The notes under the pieces were generated by a model. It saw nothing but the letters and a program-made list of their open reading frames with translations, was not told where the DNA came from and ran no database searches. Positions 17,495-26,184 of a DNA stretch of 64,000 nt are shown here, one piece after another (the first letter of the stretch is position 1; every line of letters starts with the position of its first letter). This DNA is from JAEUIG01 sp046349775 (GTDB taxonomy: Bacteria > Planctomycetota > Planctomycetia > Planctomycetales > Planctomycetaceae), in the NCBI GenBank assembly GCA_046349775.1, contig JAXMBS010000002.1:124001-188000 (forward strand), given 5' to 3'. Position numbers and translations under genes: made by a program.

Positions 17495-18184
17495 TCACCG
17501 CTCGATCCGCACTTCGTCCAGCATGACATATCCCTCGGGCAGCTTGCTCCGCCAGACGGGATAGTCTTTCTCCGGACGCAGGACATGCGGATCGCCGGCC
17601 ATCGGCCCCATCGGCTGGACGTCCAGCGGATAGAGCACCAGCAGAATGTCGGCGTTGACGTCCGCCAGGACGGTTTTCAGCGGCGTACGGCCGTAGTAGT
17701 CGACGCGGTCGTGCCGGCTTCCCAGGCAGGTCCATTGCGATTCGTCCGGCGTGCAAGTGACGGTCTGCTCGGTCCAATCGCTGGTGACTCGAAACGGCTG
17801 GCCCGTCAGCAGCCAGCCGGTACAGATGCCGCCGTGGATTCCCTGCACGAGCAGCACGAACTTCGTGTCGCGCGCCAGCAGTTCGCCTTTCAGCCGTAAC
17901 GTGACGCGGGCATTCGTGAAATCCGTTCCGAACCCGCCGGCGATGAACCGGTTCGCGCCCGCCACTTCGCGGAGGTGCTCGCCCGGCGCGCCGCGCGTCA
18001 GAATCATGAACAGCAGGTTCATGTATCCGGCGCCGGGGGGCGCGTGGTTGTAGTCGATCCACCACGGACTGCGCGACAGCACGCAGCCGTCCCGCAGCTC
18101 CAGCGGTTTCGGCCCGGCCGAATTGCTGATCCAGCCATGCCACCCGCCGGGGCCGTCGTCGAAAGTCTCGCGGTAGATGGGCAT
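17495..18184 (-). CDS. Hypothetical beta-rich protein of 229 residues
   Basis: The gene is not recognised by name. The sequence opens YRETFDDGPGGWHGWISN, a wording often found at the start of jelly-roll carbohydrate-binding or laminin-G-like domains. It ends YVMLDEVRIER, a pattern typical of the last strand in such domains (LDDVRIE). The whole protein is therefore probably a single beta-sandwich domain. There is no signal peptide. It is the first gene of a two-gene unit with the 311-residue protein downstream. A sugar- or polymer-binding role is inferred only from the edge motifs. Confidence 0.7.
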   Translation of the reverse strand: MPIYRETFDDGPGGWHGWISNSAGPKPLELRDGCVLSRSPWWIDYNHAPPGAGYMNLLFMILTRGAPGEHLREVAGANRFIAGGFGTDFTNARVTLRLKGELLARDTKFVLLVQGIHGGICTGWLLTGQPFRVTSDWTEQTVTCTPDESQWTCLGSRHDRVDYYGRTPLKTVLADVNADILLVLYPLDVQPMGPMAGDPHVLRPEKDYPVWRSKLPEGYVMLDEVRIER

Positions 18185-18335
18185 GCGTCAGGCGTCCAGA
18201 GGTGTGATCTGACAGGGGCGGAGGTTGGCCGGGGCGAAAAACAACTGGAGCCCCGGCGCTCGTTCTCTGGAATTTCGCCCAGCGATGCTAGAACTTCAAC
18301 CCCGACCGACGCGACAGCCCCCGTCGGATTCCCCT

Positions 18336-19664
18336 TTACGCGGCGCGCCGGACCGGCTGCGGTTCTTCCTGAGTCGCGGGGATGGCCGGCATCGTCGCAG
18401 ACTGCGGCTCGCGTCGTCCAATGAGCAGCGTGCCGATCCAGGTCCGCCGCACGAAGGCCGCATACGTCAGCAGCGACAGCGCTCGTCGCAGCGAGGCCAT
18501 ACGAGCAGAAACTTCTGGCCCGCAGTTATCGGGCTGCCATGCAGGGCGACCTGCGCTGATCCCACGGCCGGATGGTGGAAGAGGTACATCCAGAACGACG
18601 CCTGCGAGACGTACTGCACGACACGCGGCGGCGGCAGGGCAGGGAATCAGGCTCAGTCGCATCGCCCCCAGAGCCAGCATCCACCCGGATGCCGCAAACA
18701 GCGAGACGAGCAGCCAAGCGCTGCCGCCGGCGAAGTCCCCGCGGCATAGGAGTGGATGAGCGGCAGAGCGGCGGCGATCAACAGCGGCGAAGCGACAATT
18801 CCCGCAGCGCAGATCCACGCCGCCGCCCGGTCGCGATTGCGCTGACGCAGCAGCCACCAGCCAGCCGCAAAACAGGGGGCGTAATACAGCAGGTTGGCCG
18901 GCAGCGGCTGCCACGCGTGGCGGAATCCGATCACCAGCTGCGGATCGCAGTACAGCCGCGGCCACGCTGCAGGCACAGGCGAGTACGATCAACAGCGGAA
19001 AGCGGACAGCGGAAAGCCGTTGAGCTGGGAGCCGAGCCGCAGGCGAATGCTGCGCACATTCCACCGGTTCCATCCCCATTGGACAATCACGGCTCCCGCG
19101 CAGAATACGAACAGATACTCCAGAAACCACAGGTGGGCCACGCCCCATAGACGTGCCCGGCTTCCGAGCTTCAGGCTCCGCAGCTTCTGCAGGGGAATCC
19201 GCCCTTCGACGACCCAGCCGAGCAGCCATGCGTACAGGTCCAGCGGCAGGATCACGACGCACGCGAACGCGAACGGCACAAGCAATCGCCGCGCGCGATG
19301 CTTCAGGAATTCTGCCGGTCCCAGCCGCGCGAAAAGCTGTGCGGCGAGGAAGCCCCCCATCAGGAAGAACACCGGCATAATCCAGGCGTCGATCCACCAG
19401 GTCAGCGCGTCGACCAGCGGACTCCGGGCTGTGGATCGTGCACCGGCCAGGCGGCCAGTCCGGGAACGGCTGGACGGTGTAGGCGATCCCGGCGTGGAGG
19501 GCGATCACGGCCAGCGCGGCGACGGCCCGCAGCCAGTCGAGGCCGTGATGGCGGCGGTTGTGCGACGGCACTGGCGGAGCCAGTGGCACCCGCCTGCAAA
19601 GCGTCGATTGCGCGCCAGCGGCACCCGGGAGCGCGTCGGTCGACATCGGGAGGGGGACGGACAT
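18336..19664 (-). pseudogene. Broken acyltransferase-3 family membrane protein (OpgC-like)
   Basis: Acyltransferase-3 sequence can be followed through at least seven frame switches. The N-terminus LDWLRAVAALAVIALHAGIA starts from the ATG at 19664. It continues with IMPVFFLMGGFLAAQLFARL (around 19378), LLYYAPCFAAGWWLL (around 18870), QYVSQASFWMYLFHHPAVG (around 18590) and YAAFVRRTWIGTLLIGRR (around 18440). These are hallmark segments of multi-pass acyltransferases that modify glucans or surface sugars. No single frame is open across the region. Either the gene is decayed or the consensus has many single-base errors. Other genes in the window also carry single-base indels, so error cannot be excluded. 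Confidence 0.8.
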
Positions 19665-19832
19665 TGGGTGCGAGTGATACCAAATCCACTCCAATCGCCG
19701 GAGACCGTTTTTTTCGGGAAACGGATGCCGGCCGTCGGCGAAACATGCCAAGACTGCGCACGCAGCAGCGAATCGGTATGATCCAGCCGGCGCAGGTTGC
19801 AGCGCCGGGCGTCGAGCCACGAGGAACCCGCC

Positions 19833-20777
19833 ATGTCGTCCGACAATTCCGCTCAGAAATGGGTGATCGGCTGCCTGATCGCCGGGTTCGTGGCCGTGCT
19901 GCTGTGCGGCGGCCTCGTCGCGGGCGTCGGTCTTCTCGGATACCGCGCGGCACGGCAGATTGCCCAGGAGGCCATGCCGGTCGTCCAGGAATATGCCGAG
20001 CTGATGGCCTTCGCACAGGCGTGGACTCCGCCTTCCGCCGATGCCAACGGCGACTCGCTGTTTCCGAATACGATCGGCCCGTGGAGTCTGGCCGGCGAGA
20101 ACGAAACGGCGGCAATACCGGAACTGGCGATCGCCAGAAACGGCTGGCACGGCACGTACGAATCGTCGGGGACGAAGATCGACGTCTACGTCTACCAGGT
20201 GCCGGCCGGCGAACAGAACCAGGTGTTTCAGGAAGCAGGGCAGGCGATTGACAGGGCCGGTTACTCATCGCGGAATAAATCGGACGTCACCCTCGATCCG
20301 GTGCGCGTGCAGACGTTTTCATTCCAGCCACCGGAGCGACACGGCCGGATGTGGTGGGCGAAGGACTGGCTGGTTGTCACGATCACCGAAAACCCGGGTG
20401 TCGATCTGAAAGACTTCGAGCGCACGTACCTGACGGCGATCGGCGGTCCACCAGCCGCAATTAGTGCGCAGCCCGTGCCTGCCGACCAGTCAACATCGGA
20501 GGCCGCTCAGCCCGACACAAATGCAGTTCCGTCGGAACCCGCTCCGGCAGAACCGGCGACAACTGATCCCGATCCGGCTCCGGCTGATCCGTCGAGCTCC
20601 GACGCACGCACCGAGTCTCCGTCGGACACGCCCGGCGATGACGGCGCAACGCCAGCGGAATCCGTGCCGGCGAAACCAGCGGCCAGCGAGTCTGACACCG
20701 CTCCGGCGGCGCCAAATCCAGAGTCAGATGCAAGCGGTTCCGACTCGACGCCTCTCAGCGAATCGCCACAGGGATGA
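19833..20777 (+). CDS. Membrane-anchored hypothetical protein with acidic Ser/Pro tail
   Basis: The start at 19833 follows GAGGAAC and gives 314 residues. One transmembrane helix (WVIGCLIAGFVAVLLCGGLVAGVGLLGY) lies at residues 10-37. A globular domain of about 150 residues follows, with a conserved-looking core NGWHGTYESSGTKIDVYVYQ and MWWAKDWLVVTITEN. The last 100 residues are low-complexity, rich in Ser, Pro, Ala, Asp and Glu. The overall plan is an extracytoplasmic domain anchored at its N-terminus. The family is not recognised. It is divergent from the broken acyltransferase gene. Confidence 0.78.
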   Translation: MSSDNSAQKWVIGCLIAGFVAVLLCGGLVAGVGLLGYRAARQIAQEAMPVVQEYAELMAFAQAWTPPSADANGDSLFPNTIGPWSLAGENETAAIPELAIARNGWHGTYESSGTKIDVYVYQVPAGEQNQVFQEAGQAIDRAGYSSRNKSDVTLDPVRVQTFSFQPPERHGRMWWAKDWLVVTITENPGVDLKDFERTYLTAIGGPPAAISAQPVPADQSTSEAAQPDTNAVPSEPAPAEPATTDPDPAPADPSSSDARTESPSDTPGDDGATPAESVPAKPAASESDTAPAAPNPESDASGSDSTPLSESPQG

Positions 20778-20813
20778 ACCCCGGGGCTCAGTGGTGCACG
20801 CTGACGCTCGCGC

Positions 20814-21745
20814 TTATTCCACCGGGTTCCGCAGCATCCCGATCCCGTCGATCGCCGCCTCGACGATCACGTCGCGCGCTGCAGGTATTTCCCCTTCGCA
20901 TGACCGACGCCGTCCGGCGTGCCGGTTGAGATGATGTCGCCGGGCTCCAGCGTCACGAAGCTGGAAATGAACGACACGACGGCCGCGACCGGAAACACCA
21001 TGTCGGCCGTCGACGCGTCCTGCTCGATCTGGCCGTTGACCTTAAGCGTCATTTTGAGCGACTGCGGATCGTGGCAGTCGTCGGCCGGCAGCACGCACGG
21101 GCCCATCGGGCAGAACGTGTCGTGCCACTTACCATGCTGCCAGTCGAAGAACGAGTCCTTCGGCCGCTGATTGCGCCCGGGATTCGGGCGGAAGACGCGG
21201 TCCGAGATGTCGTTGACCACGGTGTAGCCGGCGACATAGTCGAGCGCCTGCGCCTCGGAGACTCCATGACAGCGTCGGCCGATGATAACGCCTAGCTCCA
21301 GTTCCCAGTCAATGTGATCGGGTGAGATGGCGGGAATGCGGATCGGCTCGCCCGGGTTGGTCAGCGTGGTGATGGGCTTCATGAAGACGTAGGGAAAGGT
21401 CTTCGCGCGTTCTTCGGCCTTGCCGCCGCCTTCTTCGATGTGCTTGGAGTAGTTGCCCGCGAGCAGCAGGATTTTGGAGGGACCGGGAATCGGCGCGAGG
21501 AGCTGGACCTTGTCGACCGGGACAGCGACCGCCCGGAGCGACACGTCGTCCTCGACCAGCTTCGCGCGCAGCATCCGCCACTCGTCATGCGCGTGGCCGC
21601 CGGGCAGAAAATCGAGGAGTTCCGTTGCGAGCGACCAGCTCTCGTGGGTGACGGTCAGCGCCACCGATCGAATATCGATGACGGTGTCGTCGCGATAGAG
21701 ACCGATCTCTTCACGGTCGTGCATTCGATACCGGCAAAGCCGCAT
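20814..21745 (-). CDS. Fumarylacetoacetate hydrolase-family protein, 3' frameshift
   Basis: FAH-family enzymes are metal-dependent hydrolases or hydratases of 2-keto acids. The start at 21745 is preceded by GAGGAG. Family segments are KILLLAGNYSKHIEEGG, ELELGVIIGRRCHGV (metal-binding Glu residues), AGYTVVNDISDR and LEPGDIISTGTPDGVGHAKG. In the frame read from the start, translation stops at 20867. Shifting frame by one base near 20873-20877 restores the normal family ending DVIVEAAIDGIGMLRNPVE, which stops at 20814. The missing base is most simply one G in GCGGCGAC. This is a probable consensus error. A second FAH-family gene lies at 58126-59133. Confidence 0.88.
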
Positions 21746-21856
21746 GGCATGCTCCTCAGAACGGCAATGCACCGGGGCGGCTTCGCAGCAACCGGGGGTG
21801 CTGTCCGTCGGCAGATTTGTGCGTCCGAACGGGTGCCGCCCGTTCGACGGGACGAC

Positions 21857-23566
21857 TCACGGCAGCGTGACCTGTTCCACCTGAAACACGGACACCGGCG
21901 CATCTCCATGCCGCACCGTGATGCGTTGCGGCAACGAGCGGCCGTTAACAGGCATCCAGCCGTCGAGCCGGATCTCGCATTCGTCCGCATCCTCAGTGAC
22001 GCCGGTGTCGAATCCCAGCCAGCGGCCGTTGTCTGCAGCCACATACCAGCGACCGGTGAGTTGACCGCGCGAGGTTTGCAGCACATCGACGAGCGGACCA
22101 CGCCCGTCGAGCGATTCCTGCCCCACGTAATACAACTCCGAAAAGTACGCGTCGGGATCGACGAGCATCATTTTCAGGGACTGCAGCGCGGGGAGCAGGC
22201 CCCCCGTCTTCGGCGGAAGGTCGCCGAATTCCTGGTTGAGCGGCTGCACGCTGACTGCGTCGCCGATTTTCACGGCGGCCGCGTCGGTCGCCAGCTTGAT
22301 CTGGAACGCGCGGCCGTCGTCGGTGTGCCCGGCGAACGTCCACAGCCCCGTCAGGTCATGAAAGTCCCCCAGGCTGCGAAACGCGCTGCGGACCCGCTCC
22401 GACTCCTGCTCATTAAAGTAGTAATTGAAAAAACCGGTGCGTTCGACGTACATGTGCGCGTACTCTTCCGGTGGCGCGCCGGGAGGCGTGATCGGCTTCT
22501 GTGGTTCCGGCTGCTCGGGCGAACGCGGGCCGTCGCGCCTGGGGCCTTCGTCCGGAGGCGCCTGCCGGCGCTGCGGCGTCAGCTCGGCGGCGCGATGCAG
22601 TCCGCGGAGGCGCACCGCGATCTCGTGCTTCTGGCCGTCGCGGCGGTACGTCAGCGGCAATTTCCACCCCTTCGGATAGATGCCGAGGATGTTCTTGAAC
22701 TGGTTGACGCTGCGGATCGAGCGCCCGCCGAACGTCACGATTTCGTCCCCTTGCCGCAGCCCGCGGCGATAGGCCTCCGAACCCGCAAGGATCTGATCGA
22801 CGACCACGGCTCCGTCGTCGTGGCTTTCGACCGTGGCCCCCAGCGTGGCGTGGTCGACGATCCGCCCGCTGCGCAGATGACTGAGGAAGTACCGCACCTG
22901 ATTGCTGGAAATCGAGTAACCGGCGCCGACGTTGACGCGTCCGCGCTTCTCGACCGAGATGCGGCCGTTGATCCCGATGACTTCGCCGTCCGCATTGAAC
23001 AACGGCCCGCCGGAGTTTCCGGGATTGATCGAGGCGTCCACCTGCAGGCAATCGGTGTATTCCAGAAACGTCCCGGACGGATACTGGTAGCGGTGCACGC
23101 CGCTGACCATGCCGAAGGTCACCGTCGGCTGCAGGTCAGTCGCCAGCAGGAAAGGATTGCCGACGGCGTAGGCTTCGTCGCCGACGCGGACGGTGTCGCT
23201 GTCGGCCAGGGTGGCGTGCGGAAAGTCAGTCCGGCCCAGCAGGCGAATCAGCGCCAGGTCGCCCGTGGGATCGATGCCGACGCGGACGGCGTCGTAAATG
23301 CGGCGGTCGTTGAGACCGCACTTCATGAACGGTCCCAGCCCCTGGATCACGTGGAAATTGGTGACCACAAACCCGTCGGCCGAGACCAGCACGCCGGAGC
23401 CCCCCCCTTTCGAATCGTCGGAGAAGATCGCCACGACGGCCGGGGCGATCCGCTTGATCATGTCGACGCGCCGCTGCTGCGATTCCAGCACAGCGGGTTC
23501 GGTCGCTGCGTGCGCGGCCGGTGCGAAAATGCATCCGTACAGAAGCACTCCCCAGACATGCCGCAT
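21857..23566 (-). CDS. HtrA/DegP-type secreted serine protease with PDZ domain
   Basis: The start at 23566 is preceded by GGAGG and gives 569 residues with a signal peptide (MRHVWGVLLYGCIFAPAAHA). The trypsin-like domain carries the catalytic triad at His72 (TNFHVI), Asp103 (GDLALI) and Ser185 (NPGNSGGPLF). A PDZ domain follows (AYRRGLRQGDEIVTFGGRSI to KHEIAVRLRGL). About 250 further residues beyond a Pro-rich linker have no clear family. Such proteases degrade or chaperone misfolded envelope proteins. An ORF extension upstream to 23689 adds a non-hydrophobic Arg-rich leader and was rejected. Confidence 0.92.
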   Translation of the reverse strand: MRHVWGVLLYGCIFAPAAHAATEPAVLESQQRRVDMIKRIAPAVVAIFSDDSKGGGSGVLVSADGFVVTNFHVIQGLGPFMKCGLNDRRIYDAVRVGIDPTGDLALIRLLGRTDFPHATLADSDTVRVGDEAYAVGNPFLLATDLQPTVTFGMVSGVHRYQYPSGTFLEYTDCLQVDASINPGNSGGPLFNADGEVIGINGRISVEKRGRVNVGAGYSISSNQVRYFLSHLRSGRIVDHATLGATVESHDDGAVVVDQILAGSEAYRRGLRQGDEIVTFGGRSIRSVNQFKNILGIYPKGWKLPLTYRRDGQKHEIAVRLRGLHRAAELTPQRRQAPPDEGPRRDGPRSPEQPEPQKPITPPGAPPEEYAHMYVERTGFFNYYFNEQESERVRSAFRSLGDFHDLTGLWTFAGHTDDGRAFQIKLATDAAAVKIGDAVSVQPLNQEFGDLPPKTGGLLPALQSLKMMLVDPDAYFSELYYVGQESLDGRGPLVDVLQTSRGQLTGRWYVAADNGRWLGFDTGVTEDADECEIRLDGWMPVNGRSLPQRITVRHGDAPVSVFQVEQVTLP

Positions 23567-23699
23567 GTCGCCTCCTACCCCGCCACTCGGTTCGCTTCTG
23601 CGCCGCGCTGCGCAGAAATCTCGCATCAAACGCCGCCAGCATTGTCGGAACCGGCCGGGGCGGCGACAAGGCCGGTTGCGGAGGGCCACAAGGGGGAGG

Positions 23700-23779
23700 G
23701 GTGAGAGCCAAGGGGGGCGCGGCGGAAGTTTGACTTGCGCGTCTTCCCCTTGCTTATAGTGACGGCTGACTGCTGACGG
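23700..23779. repeat. TGACGGCTGACTGCTGACGG words
   Basis: The spacer between the protease gene and the NPCBM gene ends with GTGACGGCTGACTGCTGACGGC at about 23759-23780. It is the same word family as near 6095, 46757 and 61425. Confidence 0.6.
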
Positions 23780-24973
23780 CTACTTAATCACTCGTGCGTC
23801 CGCGAACACCAGGTGCTCGCAGACGCCGATTGTCTCTGCGCTGGCCGGGACGATGCGCAATTCCAGATCGCGCACGCCGGCGACATCGAGATCGAGCGCC
23901 AGTGGGTCAGTGTCCCAGCCGAACTTGCCTTCGAACAGTACGCGGCCGTCGCCGAGGATTGTGGCCTGGACGTGCGGGGCCACCTGGGCGCACCCGGTCG
24001 CGCTGCGATCGACGCCGGCCATCGCCTGCAGCCGTCGGTAATCGCGGTTCAGGCGGTATTTCAGAGTTGTGCCGGAATGCAGCCAGAGTCCGCGGGCGTA
24101 GGATTTCTTCCCGACGACAAAGGCGCTGCCGACCGAATTCATGTTTTTTCTGAGCCGCAGGACATCTTCCGACGTGATCAGCCCGACCGGCGCGTATGTC
24201 GCCGCCTCCTGCAAATCGGTGAGGAACCGCACGCGCCCCAGTCCGAAATCCACCCGTTGGACCTGCGCCAGCGGCACGGCGAACTCAGGACCCGACAGCA
24301 GCACACCCGACAGCCGGTCCTCCTGCACCGAGACCTCTTTGAGCACCAGCCGGTCTCCCGACGCGAGCAGCACTTCGCACGCCGGATCCCGTCGCACGGG
24401 CGCCGGCGGCGGGAACACGAGGCCGAAGACCCGATTCAACGGCGCCGTCACTTCCCGGTTGTTCACCAGGACGGTGACCCCCTGGTCGGAGACCGCCGCG
24501 ACGACGCCGCCGACGAAATCGAGCGCGTCCATCTTGCGGATGACGAGCAGGTCGGATTTCGTTTCGCGTTCCTGGACGGTGTCCCAGGCAGCGCGGACTG
24601 CGTTTTCGAGCTCGGCCAGCCGCACGCTGCGGACGGCGGACTGCGGCAGCGGCAATTCCCCCAGCAATTCAGACCTGACCGTGAACTGCTTGTCGCGGAA
24701 CGTGCAGGACTTGATGTGCAGCACCGACCCGTCTGCTAACCGGACGGCCGCACTGCGATCGAGCAGGAACTCGTCCGGCGCGGTTGCACCGACCGGCCGG
24801 ATTTCGAGCAGATCGGAGGCCGCATGGTCGACCGCAGCTCCGTCGACCTCCAGCGCCATGCGCCCGTTCTGCAGCGAAACGAGCGAACCGGACTGCACGG
24901 TTCCGCTCAGCGTGTGGACTTCAACGGGCGTCGCCGACAACAGGGCCAGCAGTGCCAGGGCCGTGAATTGCAT
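23780..24973 (-). CDS. Secreted NPCBM-domain protein
   Basis: The 397-residue protein has a signal peptide (MQFTALALLALLSATPVEVHT). Its C-terminal third matches the NPCBM fold, the carbohydrate-binding module first described at the N-terminus of GH98 enzymes: KKSYARGLWLHSGTTLKYRL, FEGKFGWDTDPLALDLDVAG and LELRIVPASAETIGVCEHLVFADARV. The region before it (residues 25-270) is beta-rich with paired segments such as GTVQSGSLVSLQNGRMALEV and LLASGDRLVLKEVSVQEDRLSGVL. These look like repeated small barrels. An exported binding protein is likely. It is the last gene of the minus-strand run that starts at 30539. Confidence 0.85.
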   Translation of the reverse strand: MQFTALALLALLSATPVEVHTLSGTVQSGSLVSLQNGRMALEVDGAAVDHAASDLLEIRPVGATAPDEFLLDRSAAVRLADGSVLHIKSCTFRDKQFTVRSELLGELPLPQSAVRSVRLAELENAVRAAWDTVQERETKSDLLVIRKMDALDFVGGVVAAVSDQGVTVLVNNREVTAPLNRVFGLVFPPPAPVRRDPACEVLLASGDRLVLKEVSVQEDRLSGVLLSGPEFAVPLAQVQRVDFGLGRVRFLTDLQEAATYAPVGLITSEDVLRLRKNMNSVGSAFVVGKKSYARGLWLHSGTTLKYRLNRDYRRLQAMAGVDRSATGCAQVAPHVQATILGDGRVLFEGKFGWDTDPLALDLDVAGVRDLELRIVPASAETIGVCEHLVFADARVIK

Positions 24974-24979
24974 GCGGGG

Positions 24980-25075
24980 GAAAGGGTTATCGGTTGTCGC
25001 TAATCGGTAATCGGTTGTCAGCGGTTAATCGTCGTCTATCGCAATCTCGATAAACCATCAACCATCAACCCCTTC
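24980..25075. repeat. TAATCGGTAATCGGTTGTC words with complementary arm
   Basis: GGTTATCGGTTGTCGCTAAT, GGTAATCGGTTGTCAGCGGT and related words fill 24988-25045. They are followed by AAACCATCAACCATCAACCC. No coding content is seen. Confidence 0.6.
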
Positions 25076-26116
25076 TTAATCTCCCGCGGCTCGTTGTCCG
25101 ATGCGTTTGAGATACTCTTCCACGGCCTGGCGGTAGTGAAACGGAAACTGCTGGTTGATCAGTTCCTTCGCGGCGGCCTGCGCTTTATCCGGCAGATCAC
25201 CCCAGCCGTCCTTATGGCCGAGCTTTTCCGGATCGACTTCCCCCTTGCCTTTGACGCCGCCGACATACGAATCCTTGGCCCCCTGCGGCGGTTGATTCGG
25301 CGACTGTTCTCCCTGGCCGTTGCCGCTGCCGCCTCCACCCCCCTGTTGCTGCTCGATTTTCGCGATGATCGCATCCAGGGTCGTGACGATCCGGTCTTCG
25401 ACGCGCTGGACCTGCGTTCCGGCCCGGCCGAGTGCCAGCCGGCGTTCCACGTCGCGCATCTGCCGCGAGACTTCATCGAGCGAATCCGCCTTGAGCGCCT
25501 CGAGATCGGACTGCATCAGTCCCGCGACCGTCGCATAGCGGACGGGCACGTCCTCGGTGCTGGTCAGCAAGGCCTTGAGAGTGACCAGTCCCTCAGTCTT
25601 GCGCAAGAGGCTGTGTTCGCAGACCGCCTTGTAGAACAGGCACCCGGCCGGATCGGCGACCTGGGTCGGATCGATCCGTTCGAAGAGTCCCAGAGCTTCG
25701 TCGTACATGGTCAGGACGGCGAGATAGCGGGCCAGGAAATAGCGCAGGTTCTGGATAAGCAGCGACGCACCGCCGTCGGTCTCGATGAGAGGAAAGCCCT
25801 CGGCCAGCCGCCGCAGGTCGCCGTTGCGGCAGGCATCGATCAGCGCCCGCGCTTCGGGATCTACGAGGTAGAATGTGCGGATCAGTGCATCGAACCGATC
25901 GTCGGCGGAGGTCGCCCGCCCGCGAAAGTCCCATTGGGCGTCCACGGCGTGCAGCAGTTCAGCGTTGGCGCCGTGCTCCCTGGCCCAGGCCTGCGCCGCC
26001 TGCCGGACCTGCCCCTCGGGCGGCGGCGCGTACAACTGTTCGGCCGCCTCGGCCAGCGCGCGGGAGACCACGCAGATTGCGACCACCATCAAAATCCGGA
26101 ATCGGCCGACGCGCAT
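25076..26116 (-). CDS. Secreted hypothetical protein with Gly/Asn-rich linker
   Basis: The start at 26116 has GAGG just upstream and gives 346 residues beginning with a signal peptide (RFRILMVVAICVVSRALAEAAE). A helical region of about 220 residues follows, with a core FYLVDPEARALIDACRNGDLRRLAEGFPLIE that resembles tetratricopeptide-like packing. Then comes a long helix (LDEVSRQMRDVERRLALGRA) and a flexible Gly/Gln/Asn-rich segment. The C-terminal part ends QFPFHYRQAVEEYLKRIG. This ending is common to planctomycete proteins encoded near coiled-coil and membrane proteins like the upstream genes here. The function is unknown; co-transcription with the two genes upstream is likely. Confidence 0.8.
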   Translation of the reverse strand: MRVGRFRILMVVAICVVSRALAEAAEQLYAPPPEGQVRQAAQAWAREHGANAELLHAVDAQWDFRGRATSADDRFDALIRTFYLVDPEARALIDACRNGDLRRLAEGFPLIETDGGASLLIQNLRYFLARYLAVLTMYDEALGLFERIDPTQVADPAGCLFYKAVCEHSLLRKTEGLVTLKALLTSTEDVPVRYATVAGLMQSDLEALKADSLDEVSRQMRDVERRLALGRAGTQVQRVEDRIVTTLDAIIAKIEQQQGGGGGSGNGQGEQSPNQPPQGAKDSYVGGVKGKGEVDPEKLGHKDGWGDLPDKAQAAAKELINQQFPFHYRQAVEEYLKRIGQRAAGD

Positions 26117-26184
26117 CACTGCCTCGTTCTGCATGACCCGGCAGTGGGCGCTGTCCGCCGGAACCCGGTCAATTGTAGCTGCTG

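Noticed and set aside
21440..23704. A plus-strand ORF of 754 codons antisense to the HtrA protease and FAH genes
   Set aside because: It lies over two clear genes on the other strand. Its composition is that of a GC-rich shadow frame and no family segment is seen.
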